Assembly (NCBI GenBank): GCA_036554285.1
Contig: DATBNO010000029.1
Location: 1-64,000 of the forward strand
Direction: 5' to 3'
Origin: JADGGM01 sp025449955
Lineage (GTDB): Bacteria > Gemmatimonadota > Gemmatimonadetes > Gemmatimonadales > Gemmatimonadaceae
DNA: 64,000 nt
The position numbers were made by a program, and so were the translations under genes. Numbering within the stretch: position 1 is the first letter of the stretch; each line of letters opens with the position of its first letter. This document shows positions 1-6,886 of this stretch, piece by piece. The notes beneath the pieces are model-generated. The model was given only the letters and a program-made list of their open reading frames with translations. It had not been told where the DNA came from and did not search any database.

Positions 1-162
1 CATACTATTCAGACCGAAGACAGGGGGTCACGTCAATACTTGAGCCGCTGGGATCGCTGAAGCAGCTCTTCGCGCCGAGGAGGTAATCGCTGGAAAAAAG
101 GTGAAGATCGTGGCGTCGGGCAGACAACTCACCGCGCCGCCTCGAGGGCGGACCTCTGATCC

Positions 163-738
163 CTAATGACGCACGCGATCGGTTGGGACTGCGACCGGTA
201 GCCAATCGCCGCACGCAAGCGCCGCCTGTGCAAATTGCACTCCGACCCACGGAGCGTCTCGTTGATTGAATTTGGAAGGCGCTTTTTGAGCGTTAAGCGC
301 GAGCTGTATCGTCGTTGGACCAACTCGCCATTGCCAGGAATCCCACTGGTTGCCTGTCCACGTCGTTTGCGGACAGTGATGTGCAGGCCCGAATTCTTTC
401 GACAGCGCGATGCGCACCGAATCGCCAACTACACTTAAGCGCAGACGTTCGACAAAGAACTGTTTCGTGATAGCCAACGGCTCACCATCGTGGGCCTTGT
501 ATGCAATGAAAAGCGTATCGCTGAGCTTTCCTATACAGCCTACGATCATCCCCAATGAGTAGAACTCTTGGATGCCAATAACACGACAGTGCATCTGCAC
601 CTGACTGAACGCTGGTGCGGATACGGAATCCAACAAAAGCCGCGACGGTGACGGAGCTTGCGCGGGTACTACTCGCGTGAGGCCGCACCCAAGTGCGACT
701 CCCAATAGCCATCGTAGCTCGTGTAGTGGGCGTCGCAT
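163..738 (-). CDS. Exported protein of unknown function
   Basis: 191 residues when started at the methionine at 738, which opens a clear signal peptide (MRRPLHELRWLLGVALGCG) ending near an AQA site. The open frame runs further upstream to 894, but that extension looks like non-coding sequence. The mature part has several cysteines and no motif I recognise, so no function is proposed. It lies on the tRNA-distal side of tRNA-Gln repeat copy A and is probably the cargo of the oldest accreted unit. Its base composition is less GC-rich than the core genes and it has no GTTAGGC motif, in keeping with foreign origin. Existence as a gene is likely, function unknown. Confidence 0.6.
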   Translation of the reverse strand: MRRPLHELRWLLGVALGCGLTRVVPAQAPSPSRLLLDSVSAPAFSQVQMHCRVIGIQEFYSLGMIVGCIGKLSDTLFIAYKAHDGEPLAITKQFFVERLRLSVVGDSVRIALSKEFGPAHHCPQTTWTGNQWDSWQWRVGPTTIQLALNAQKAPSKFNQRDAPWVGVQFAQAALACGDWLPVAVPTDRVRH

Positions 739-985
739 GGGGTTTGATGACAGAGAGAAGGTAACCCTTAGGGATGGCAAACAGATCGACGCACCGCGTG
801 CCGCGGGCAGTATCATCGCCTGCAAGCAGGCATCGCGCGTTGTCAGAAGGGTCGCTGAGCAGCGGGACGCGTTCGACGATGACGCTGAGGTCAACGAAGC
901 GCACTAACGTGTTGGTAGTCAGGGCTAAGTTACTATTCAGCACCATAGCAGCGCGCCAAGAAAGGCCCGACACTACCGGCGTTGC

Positions 986-1102
986 AGTTGCCCCTCCTGA
1001 GCTTGAACCAGGACTCTCCTGATCCAGAGGGGCCCCGTTAGGCCATCGAACTCCGGCAAGTTGCCGCCAAATCGCGAGGTTGTGACGTCCGCTGCCGGAG
1101 TT
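986..1102 (-). repeat. tRNA-Gln 3'-half remnant plus hairpin, copy A
   Basis: Bases 988-1029 match the 3' half of the tRNA-Gln gene at 6010-6082, from anticodon loop to acceptor end, with at least two mismatches in the T arm. This is the most diverged of three copies. Next comes a short stretch containing GTTAGGC (1037-1043), then an inverted repeat with arms AACTCCGGCA (1049-1058) and TGCCGGAGTT (1093-1102). A degraded version of the tRNA terminator lies at about 960-983. The gene-free stretch 739-1268 holds only this repeat as far as I can see. Likely an attachment-site remnant. Confidence 0.85.
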
Positions 1103-1268
1103 CCACGTCAAGAATGTCGTAGAATGCCTGCCATTTCCGACTCGCCGAGCGACTCGCACTGTGGTCGTTCCGCGTTCGCTCCGTGTCGAGCTGGGTTCGT
1201 CGTTACGTCGCCACCAGCCAGTGCGGCCAGACCTCGTGGTACGATGATGCGCCGTCGCCGATTCCGCG

Positions 1269-1985
1269 TTAGTGGTTAGGCGCTGCTCCATTCTGGTCCG
1301 GCACGCGCTCGTTCTCGGTTGGGAACGGCTTGGGCGGATACGGGCCGGCGAGCTTGGCATACGCGCTCGCCCAGAAGTCCGGCGGACCTTCGCTCTCCAC
1401 CACTCGGTTGTGCACCGGCTTGACGGCGCGCTTGAGGTAGGCGGCGATGGCCCAGAGATCGGCGTCGTCCATGTGTCGCCAGTCGGGCCACGGCATCGGC
1501 GGCGCAAGGTACCGCGGATGCGCCGGGAAATTTCCCTGGCCGGGTGTCATCGACGTGATGTCGACATCCGGCGTGTCCTCGGGGCGCAGACCATAGCGAA
1601 GCGCGTTGAAAATCTGGCGCTCGGTGAATCGTCCGAGCCCGGTCTCGTTGTCGGGCGTGAGGTTGCGCGGGTACGTCTTGAAGCACGGCTTGGCGTCGGG
1701 ATGGACCACGTTGCACGCGCCGACCGCGAACACCTGGTCGTCCGACATCTTTCCGGCAAGCCATCCCGCCGCGGACGGATCATCCAAGCCGCCGTGGCAG
1801 CCGCCGCAACCGTGGGACAGCACGCCTTGACGGCCCCGCGCTATCAGAGCCATCGCGGACGTGTCGGGCGGTGTGGGAACTGCCACCCGACCGGACTTGG
1901 CGGTGCGTGCACCAATGAGAACTGCCGCCGCGAACAGCGGCACCGATGCAAGGATCCAGCGGGACGAGATGCGCGAGCGCGTCAT
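1269..1985 (-). CDS. Exported monohaem cytochrome c
   Basis: 238 residues. An N-terminal hydrophobic segment (residues about 10-25) acts as signal peptide or anchor. One haem c attachment site, CGGCH, lies near residue 60. The later segment NLTPDNETGLGRFTERQI resembles cytochrome c subunits of alcohol and aldehyde dehydrogenases, and several methionines near the C-terminus could be the distal haem ligand. It would carry electrons in the periplasm. The start lies 10 bases after the multicopper oxidase stop, so the two are almost certainly one transcript and may work together, the oxidase exchanging electrons with this cytochrome. No GTTAGGC copy falls inside the reading frame. Family certain, partner inferred. 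Confidence 0.88.
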   Translation of the reverse strand: MTRSRISSRWILASVPLFAAAVLIGARTAKSGRVAVPTPPDTSAMALIARGRQGVLSHGCGGCHGGLDDPSAAGWLAGKMSDDQVFAVGACNVVHPDAKPCFKTYPRNLTPDNETGLGRFTERQIFNALRYGLRPEDTPDVDITSMTPGQGNFPAHPRYLAPPMPWPDWRHMDDADLWAIAAYLKRAVKPVHNRVVESEGPPDFWASAYAKLAGPYPPKPFPTENERVPDQNGAAPNH

Positions 1986-1995
1986 GGCGGCCTCC

Positions 1996-3438
1996 CTAGT
2001 TGAGTTCGAGAACCCCCATCATCCCTTCGTCCTCATGGTCGAGGATATGGCAGTGGTACATCCACTTCCCCGGAAAATCGTCGAAGCGCACGACGATCCG
2101 CACCGAGGAGTGACCGGGCACGTTCACCAGATCCTTCCAACTCGGAAACGGCTCCGGCACACCGTCCCGGTCGAGCACCTGAAATCGGAATCCGTGGAGA
2201 TGGAAGGGATGATCCATGCCGACAACATTCTGAATTTCCCAGATCTCCGTGGTGCCGAGGCGACCGTGCAGGTCGACGCGATTCGCGTCCATCTTTCGTC
2301 CGTCGATCAGCCCTTGCGACATCACGATCACGCGGCGCACCGCACCGTGCGTGGTGTCGAGCGAAGCCACATAGCGGAGGAGGGTCGGGACGCGAATCGC
2401 CGGCGCGGCGGGCGCGTGGCTCACGACGAGGGAAAGCAGTGACCGTGTGCTGTCCCAGTCGGCGGGTCGTGTCTGCGGCATGTACCGGTCGTAGGGAAGA
2501 TCGTTGAGCCGCGTGCGCTCGCCGGGCGTCGATCCGCCTTGCACCAGTACTTCGACACGTTCGCTATTGGCGACCACGACGTCTTGCACTGGAACCGGGT
2601 GCGCGAACAGGCCGCCATCGCTTCCCACGTGAATGAGCTGCGCTCCGGGCAACGACAACCGATACACGCGCGCAGCCGAGGCGTCGATGATCCGCCAACG
2701 TTGCATGCCGCCCGGAGGGATCCGGATGGTGGGCATCACCTGCCCATTCACCATGAGGACGTTTCCTTCGCGTCCGTTCTCGAGGTCGACCTCCGCTTGG
2801 ATGGATCCAGAGTCGGGAAATGAGATCGCACCATGTGCGTCGAAACGATTGTCCGAGAGGATGAGCACCTTGTCGGGGATGCCGAGCGCCGCAAGAGGAT
2901 CGTCGCGCGCGCGGACGAGCATTGCGCCGAAGAGCCCCATTGTCACCTGGTACGACGACCGCGCCTCAGGGTGCGGGTGATACCAGTAGGTACCGGCGTA
3001 TCCGGCCGGGATTCGGAAGGCGTACACGTACGTCGATCCCGGAGGGACCGGGAACAGGGGGCTCCCGTCCTCATTCGCGGGAAGATGGAGTCCGTGCCAA
3101 TGGACCGTGGTGGTTTCGGGCAGGTGGTTGTGGAAGTGGACGACGACGCTGTCTCCTTCGCGCACATCGAGCGTTGGGCCGGGAACCGTGCCGTTGTACG
3201 CGTAGACGTCGATCAGCGGACCACCGGGGATGAGTCGCAAGTGGGCCGGCGCGGCGGTAAGGTCGACGTCTACCAACCCGGGCACCGTGGAGCGATTCCG
3301 TAGTATGGGTGGCTGGCGAAGGGTGTCGGGGGCGGTCGCGTGCCGCGGCTGTGGCCGAGTGGCCAGCGACGCGAACGGAGCGTCGAGGGGGAGCAGCAGC
3401 ACCATCGCCGCGGCGAGCGCGGCGTCCACAGTGCGCAT
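1996..3438 (-). CDS. Multicopper oxidase, laccase/CotA-like
   Basis: 480 residues from the methionine at 3438, chosen because it opens a signal peptide (MRTVDAALAAAMVLLLPLD); the longer frame to 3528 runs into the copied terminator. All four copper-ligand blocks are visible: HWHGLH, WYHPHP, HPFHLHG and HCHILDHEDEGMM, the last giving the type 1 copper Cys, His and Met. Such enzymes oxidise metals or phenolics and reduce oxygen to water. The substrate (Cu(I), Mn(II) or an organic) cannot be told from sequence. It is first in an operon with the cytochrome c gene 10 bases downstream, inside the unit bounded by tRNA-Gln repeats A and B, so it is probably acquired cargo. Confidence 0.93.
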   Translation of the reverse strand: MRTVDAALAAAMVLLLPLDAPFASLATRPQPRHATAPDTLRQPPILRNRSTVPGLVDVDLTAAPAHLRLIPGGPLIDVYAYNGTVPGPTLDVREGDSVVVHFHNHLPETTTVHWHGLHLPANEDGSPLFPVPPGSTYVYAFRIPAGYAGTYWYHPHPEARSSYQVTMGLFGAMLVRARDDPLAALGIPDKVLILSDNRFDAHGAISFPDSGSIQAEVDLENGREGNVLMVNGQVMPTIRIPPGGMQRWRIIDASAARVYRLSLPGAQLIHVGSDGGLFAHPVPVQDVVVANSERVEVLVQGGSTPGERTRLNDLPYDRYMPQTRPADWDSTRSLLSLVVSHAPAAPAIRVPTLLRYVASLDTTHGAVRRVIVMSQGLIDGRKMDANRVDLHGRLGTTEIWEIQNVVGMDHPFHLHGFRFQVLDRDGVPEPFPSWKDLVNVPGHSSVRIVVRFDDFPGKWMYHCHILDHEDEGMMGVLELN

Positions 3439-3502
3439 GGGGCACCAGGGTACGGCGCTCCGGTGAAAAAGTCCAGCGACTCCGACGCCTGCGGCACGCA
3501 GC

Positions 3503-3537
3503 AAAGAGCCCGACCACGCACCGGGCATTGGTCGGGC
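3503..3537 (-). terminator. Copied tRNA-Gln terminator beside repeat B
   Basis: Hairpin with arms GCCCGACCA (3508-3516) and TGGTCGGGC (3529-3537), followed on the minus strand by CTCTTTGCTG. It is nearly the same as the terminator after the intact tRNA-Gln at 5966-6004, so the duplicated segment included tRNA 3' half and terminator together. It lies just upstream of the oxidase gene and may insulate it from upstream transcription. Confidence 0.8.
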
Positions 3538-3543
3538 CTTTTC

Positions 3544-3659
3544 AGTTGCCCCTCCTGGGCTCGAACCAGGACTCTCCTGATCCAGAGGGCCCCGTTAGCA
3601 CCTCAAACTCCGGCACGCTGCAGCCAAATCGCGAGGTTGTGACGTCCGCTGCCGGAGTT
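3544..3659 (-). repeat. tRNA-Gln 3'-half remnant plus hairpin, copy B
   Basis: Bases 3544-3587 are identical to the corresponding 44 bases of the intact tRNA-Gln (6008-6051), breaking off at the anticodon loop. After a spacer with GTTAGC come hairpin arms AACTCCGGCA (3606-3615) and TGCCGGAGTT (3650-3659). A partial extra copy of the right arm follows at about 3671-3690. Shares the block CCAAATCGCGAGG with copies A and C. Confidence 0.88.
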
Positions 3660-3956
3660 CATTGCTCAAAGTGCCGGAGTTTGCCGGACTTCGTGCTGCG
3701 CCTACGTTCACTTGCCCGACCGCCACAAGTACTCGGCACAAGCCGAGCAAGAAGCCTCCGCGGTTCGGCGAGCTTGTAAGCGAATGAGAACGCGCCGAAT
3801 TTCGCTTACCGCGTCGCAAAGCGAACCGTCGTCAAAGCAGAGCAGAGTCGGCGAACTGATGGCCGAAGCGCGGAGAGCGCTCGCTCTCCCGCCCATTTCC
3901 TGTGGTCGAGAAACGCGAACACCTCCGTGCCGCCAATCAACATCATATTGGCGAAC
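3660..3956. other. Gene-free stretch
   Basis: About 300 bases between repeat B and the lipoprotein stop. Short open frames exist but none has a ribosome binding site or recognisable protein. The only structure seen is the extra hairpin-arm fragment near 3671 and a small GAGCG-rich inverted repeat near 3870-3890. I see no RNA gene. Confidence 0.5.
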
Positions 3957-4874
3957 TTAGAGTTCGTTGAGGGCTACCTGGAAGATCGCGAACTGCACCT
4001 GCGGCAGAGCCGTGAGTGTCTTAGCCGCTGCGAGTATTCCACTTCCGGAACCATCGTCGGCCACTTTCACGTAGTAGACGCCATTGCTACCGTCCCGACT
4101 GTGCCGCCCGCCGACGACAACTCCATTCACCAACGCAACCGCAAGCTGGCGATCGGCCAGTGTAGCGGTCGGGCGAAACGCCACCAGGACAATGTGCTTG
4201 GAAAACCTGGGCGAATCAGCAGTGACGTTCGTATCAGAGTGTACCCAAGCCGGTATCGTATCGAGAGGTAACAACGTGACCGTCTGCTCAGCGGGAAAAT
4301 CCGTCGTCACGAGAATGTCCATGTTCACAGCTGTGACGGAATTCGGCACGCTGACTTCCCACAGCCTCACGTTGGAATTGGAGCCGGGTCCCACGATCTG
4401 GTCGTAGCGGAAGTACGGTTGGTTCGGAGCAGTGATGTTTCCTACGCCATCCGCACTGATGATGCTGGCCGTTCCGCTCCCCTGCGTCGCATAGATGTGC
4501 GTCACGAAAACCTTCGAACCGATAACAGTCGTACCGTTGAGCGTTCCGATCGACTGTTGCAGCAGATTGTGGACAAACGCATCGAACGACCACATCTGCT
4601 TGACCGTGTCCTTGACCAGGTTGAAAGGAACGAACTGCGCGTACGTACCATTTGCCCCGAGGATCACGTTTGCACTAACGCCAGCGGCTCGGGCCGCCAA
4701 AGCCGGCGCGCAGGAAATCGTGCTCGAGCTGCGCAAGAGCGTGCAGGTGACGGAGAGCATGACGGGAGGTCCCGCCACGGCGTGCGCCGTCTCTGGCATT
4801 CTGGGTAGAGCAGTGACCCGTTCGACGCGTTGGCACGCGAGCGCGATGAGCAGACAACTCACTACAGCGATCAT
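3957..4874 (-). CDS. Predicted lipoprotein with propeptide-like C-terminus
   Basis: 305 residues from the methionine at 4874, which gives a lipoprotein signal (MIAVVSCLLIALAC). The longer frame to 5153 translates tRNA repeat C and is not credible upstream. The middle is rich in Thr, Val and Asn, like a secreted beta-sandwich. The last roughly 80 residues (VALVNGVVVGG ... LPQVQFAIF) resemble the prodomain of subtilisin-like proteases, with a terminal pattern like PQVEYA, but no protease domain follows. It could be a stand-alone propeptide or inhibitor; that is inference. It is the single cargo gene between repeats B and C and has no GTTAGGC motif, unlike core genes. Confidence 0.65.
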   Translation of the reverse strand: MIAVVSCLLIALACQRVERVTALPRMPETAHAVAGPPVMLSVTCTLLRSSSTISCAPALAARAAGVSANVILGANGTYAQFVPFNLVKDTVKQMWSFDAFVHNLLQQSIGTLNGTTVIGSKVFVTHIYATQGSGTASIISADGVGNITAPNQPYFRYDQIVGPGSNSNVRLWEVSVPNSVTAVNMDILVTTDFPAEQTVTLLPLDTIPAWVHSDTNVTADSPRFSKHIVLVAFRPTATLADRQLAVALVNGVVVGGRHSRDGSNGVYYVKVADDGSGSGILAAAKTLTALPQVQFAIFQVALNEL

Positions 4875-5033
4875 TGCACCTCCCAGCCGTCTTGTCCGAA
4901 GTGACGTTCCATCTCTCCAGAGAGTGGACGAACGAGATCTCGTGTGGGTTGTCGGCCAATCCGTCGCAGAAACCGTAGGAGCCGGGCCTAACGCAATGAC
5001 GCCCGACACCACCGAAGTAGCGCCGGGCGTTGC

Positions 5034-5150
5034 AGTTGCCCCTCCTGGGCTCGAACCAGGACTCTCCTGATCCAGAGGGGGCCCGTTAGGACGTGAAACT
5101 CTGGCAAGTTGCCGCCAAATCGCGAGGCCGTGACGTCCGCTGCCGGAGTT
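5034..5150 (-). repeat. tRNA-Gln 3'-half remnant plus hairpin, copy C
   Basis: Bases 5034-5077 match the intact tRNA-Gln 3' half over 44 bases. After GCCCGTTAGG comes the hairpin, arms AACTCTGGCA (5097-5106) and TGCCGGAGTT (5141-5150), with one mismatch in the stem. A degenerate terminator (GCCCGAC ... GCCGGGC) lies at about 5001-5028. The gene-free stretch 4875-5285 contains this repeat and nothing else I can name. Confidence 0.88.
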
Positions 5151-5285
5151 CACGGTCGAAGATGACGGAGTGTGTCGTTACCAGTTCGTGTTAGGACCCA
5201 GCGCTCTCAGGGTCGCAACGTGAGTAGCACCCGCTGCTGGATCGAGGCCGTTCAACCGATCGCAGGCGGCGTGTGGTTCACGATG

Positions 5286-5558
5286 CTACTCATCGAAGAG
5301 ATCGGAATGCGTGCCTGTTCGCACGAACGTGATTGTGTCCCCAGAAACCAGATATACGAGGAGCCAGTCCGGATCGATGTGGCATTCGCGGCAATCCTGC
5401 CACTCGCCAACGAGCTTGTGATCTCTGTATCGCGGCTCGAGTTGCTCCTCATTCGTAAGACGGCGCATCACGGCGTTCAGTCTTTCGACGTCTTTTCCTC
5501 GTCGATCCGCCCGCTTCCGATCCTTCTTGAACGCCGAGGTGAACCGCGGGCGGAGCAT
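5286..5558 (-). CDS. YafQ-family toxin (RelE superfamily mRNA interferase)
   Basis: 90 residues, full length for the family. The C-terminal half has the YafQ pattern: GEWQDCRECHIDPDWLLVY followed by FVRTGTHSDLF. The His and Asp residues there correspond to the catalytic set that cleaves mRNA in the ribosomal A site. The gene begins 2 bases after the antitoxin stop, the usual antitoxin-toxin order. It is the most recently inserted unit beside tRNA-Gln, and a toxin-antitoxin pair would help keep such a locus. Whether it is active cannot be told, but no key residue appears missing. Confidence 0.9.
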   Translation of the reverse strand: MLRPRFTSAFKKDRKRADRRGKDVERLNAVMRRLTNEEQLEPRYRDHKLVGEWQDCRECHIDPDWLLVYLVSGDTITFVRTGTHSDLFDE

Positions 5559-5560
5559 CG

Positions 5561-5872
5561 TTACCGTTTCGTCCGCGCCAGACGCGTGACGCGCCGCCGT
5601 TTCTTCCTCACGGGCGCATCAAGCTTGGCGAACAAGTCCTCCATCGACTCGGCCGCAGTCACGCCGCGACCAACTCTGGCGTCCTGAATTGCGCGTCGCG
5701 TGGACAAGTTCGGCATACGCACCTCGAACGGCAGGCCATGTCGCTGAATGATCTGGAGATAAAACAGGGTAATCGCTGTCGTGGCCGACAGGCCTAGCTG
5801 CTCAAGCGTTGCCTCGGCACGGTCTTTCAACTCGGGCTCGATCCGAGCCCGTATCATGGCGGTCTTGGACAT
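5561..5872 (-). CDS. RelB/DinJ-family antitoxin
   Basis: 103 residues. The N-terminus (TAMIRARIEPELKDRAEATL) is a ribbon-helix-helix DNA-binding domain typical of DinJ/RelB proteins, followed by the conserved GLSATTAITLFYLQI helix. The basic C-terminus (KKRRRVTRLARTKR) is longer and more charged than usual. It should bind and neutralise the toxin encoded directly downstream and repress the operon. A small inverted repeat 33 bases upstream of the start (5905-5922) is a plausible operator. Confidence 0.9.
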   Translation of the reverse strand: MSKTAMIRARIEPELKDRAEATLEQLGLSATTAITLFYLQIIQRHGLPFEVRMPNLSTRRAIQDARVGRGVTAAESMEDLFAKLDAPVRKKRRRVTRLARTKR

Positions 5873-5904
5873 CGCGTTCGTCTCCAGCGGTGGTAGCGTG
5901 GAAT

Positions 5905-5922
5905 GTATCTCGTTTGGGATAC
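5905..5922 (-). promoter_or_regulatory. Candidate operator of the toxin-antitoxin operon
   Basis: Inverted repeat GTATC (5905-5909) and GATAC (5918-5922) separated by 8 bases, 33 bases upstream of the antitoxin start. Ribbon-helix-helix antitoxins usually bind such short palindromes over their own promoter. The assignment rests on position and symmetry only. Confidence 0.4.
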
Positions 5923-5965
5923 GACCGCAACCCCTTTAATGCGCCACGGGTCGAACGCGGCAGGC

Positions 5966-6004
5966 AACAAAGAGCCCGACCACGCGCAAGGCGTTGGTCG
6001 GGCT
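5966..6004 (-). terminator. Rho-independent terminator of tRNA-Gln
   Basis: Arms AGCCCGACCA (5973-5982) and TGGTCGGGCT (5995-6004) form a 10-bp stem, followed on the minus strand by CTCTTTGTTG. It starts 6 bases after the tRNA 3' end. Copies of this hairpin accompany the tRNA remnants, well preserved at B and decayed at A and C. Confidence 0.88.
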
Positions 6005-6009
6005 TTTAG

Positions 6010-6082
6010 TTGCCCCTCCTGGGCTCGAACCAGGACTCTCCTGATCCAGAGTCAGGCGTGTTGCCAGTTACACCAAGGGGCA
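6010..6082 (-). tRNA. tRNA-Gln (anticodon CUG)
   Basis: 73 bases folding as a complete cloverleaf on the minus strand. Acceptor TGCCCCT pairs with AGGGGCA, with discriminator A and no encoded CCA. The anticodon stem CCTGA/TCAGG encloses loop CTCTGGA with anticodon CTG, and the T arm contains GGTTCGAGCCC. The U1-A72 pair is typical of tRNA-Gln. Its 3' half, from the anticodon loop onward, is the sequence duplicated at 988, 3546 and 5036, so the gene serves as an integration target that is restored at each insertion. Confidence 0.96.
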
Positions 6083-6190
6083 GTGCTCTCGATTGTCTGT
6101 GCTCGTACGGCGAGCCGCAATTTAGCCCGCCAGCGCGACGACCTCAAGCCATTCGCTCCGGACAGTCGACCCGATCGCAGACACCGCCGT

Positions 6191-6670
6191 CTACTGCGCC
6201 GGAGCGAACAGAAGCTGGCGCACGTGCGAATAACCAAAGCCAGTGCTTGTTGGGAAGGTAAACGAGAGGGATAGACGTACCGTGCTCCCCAGAATTGCAC
6301 CGAAGGCTTGAGGCTTGGGGCCTATATAGAGCGAGTCGGTAAACGCGAGGGTATCGGGCGGGAAGTACAGCGAGTCGCCGCGCCGAGCATACGGCAGATC
6401 GATCACCATCGGTGCGATGTCGCCCGTCGCCCGTCCCGCATCATCCACCGCCTGCACCGACAGCGTCACATCCAAAGTGTCCGCACCGACATTCATCGTG
6501 CCACCCAGAAGCCGGGGAGATGAAATGCGCGGAACCAATGGCTGGGGGTCAGGCTGCCCATCCACGGTCAGCAGGTTGTAGGCGCCACCGAACGGATGGA
6601 CGGACGTGGTGCCGCTGCATCCAACGACCAAGGCAATCGCAAACAGGAAACCGAGGGGCCGCACGAGCAT
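6191..6670 (-). CDS. Small exported lipoprotein, unknown function
   Basis: 159 residues with a lipoprotein signal (MLVRPLGFLFAIALVVGC). The mature region has alternating hydrophobic and polar strands with Asp/Thr-rich turns and is probably a small beta-barrel or sandwich; I recognise no domain. It lies just upstream of tRNA-Gln on the same strand. A GCCTAAC motif follows right behind the start (6679-6685), so this gene appears to belong to the resident chromosome and not to the accessory array. Function unknown. Confidence 0.65.
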   Translation of the reverse strand: MLVRPLGFLFAIALVVGCSGTTSVHPFGGAYNLLTVDGQPDPQPLVPRISSPRLLGGTMNVGADTLDVTLSVQAVDDAGRATGDIAPMVIDLPYARRGDSLYFPPDTLAFTDSLYIGPKPQAFGAILGSTVRLSLSFTFPTSTGFGYSHVRQLLFAPAQ

Positions 6671-6886
6671 CTCCAGATGCCTAACGCTGAATCGGATCGC
6701 GTGATCCGGCCGTTAGTCGCGGCCGAAGTGCGTAGTATTGCGGCTGGACGACGCCGTCGCAAGGGGGCATGGGCCCGGTATCCATTCGGTTAGGCACGAA
6801 AACGCTCGGCCACGCGACGCGTCGACGCCCACGCGGGATTCGCCTCGCCCCTTCCACCGCGCTCGCTCCCCGTCGAGATTGCGCCC

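Larger units (their letters stand above)
986..6082 (-). mobile_element. Tandem array of small units anchored on tRNA-Gln
   Basis: Reading the minus strand from the intact tRNA-Gln: toxin-antitoxin pair, repeat C, lipoprotein, repeat B, multicopper oxidase plus cytochrome c, repeat A, exported protein. Each repeat holds the tRNA 3' half starting exactly at the anticodon loop, the usual crossover zone of tyrosine recombinases that use tRNA genes. Copies B and C match the intact tRNA over about 44 bases while A has diverged, so units probably accreted one after another next to the tRNA. Spacings are about 2.6, 1.5 and 1.0 kb, too short for autonomous elements, and no integrase is visible. All cargo genes point the same way as the tRNA. 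Confidence 0.7.

Noticed and set aside
482..1507. A 341-codon minus-strand frame across repeat A
   Set aside because: It translates the tRNA remnant and overlaps the cytochrome c gene in another frame; no start signal or domain.
986..5150. Calling the tRNA-linked hairpins integron attC sites
   Set aside because: GTTAG lies beside each stem, but the paired GTTRRRY and RYYYAAC core sites of an attC are not present and no integron integrase is seen. Kept only as a comparison.
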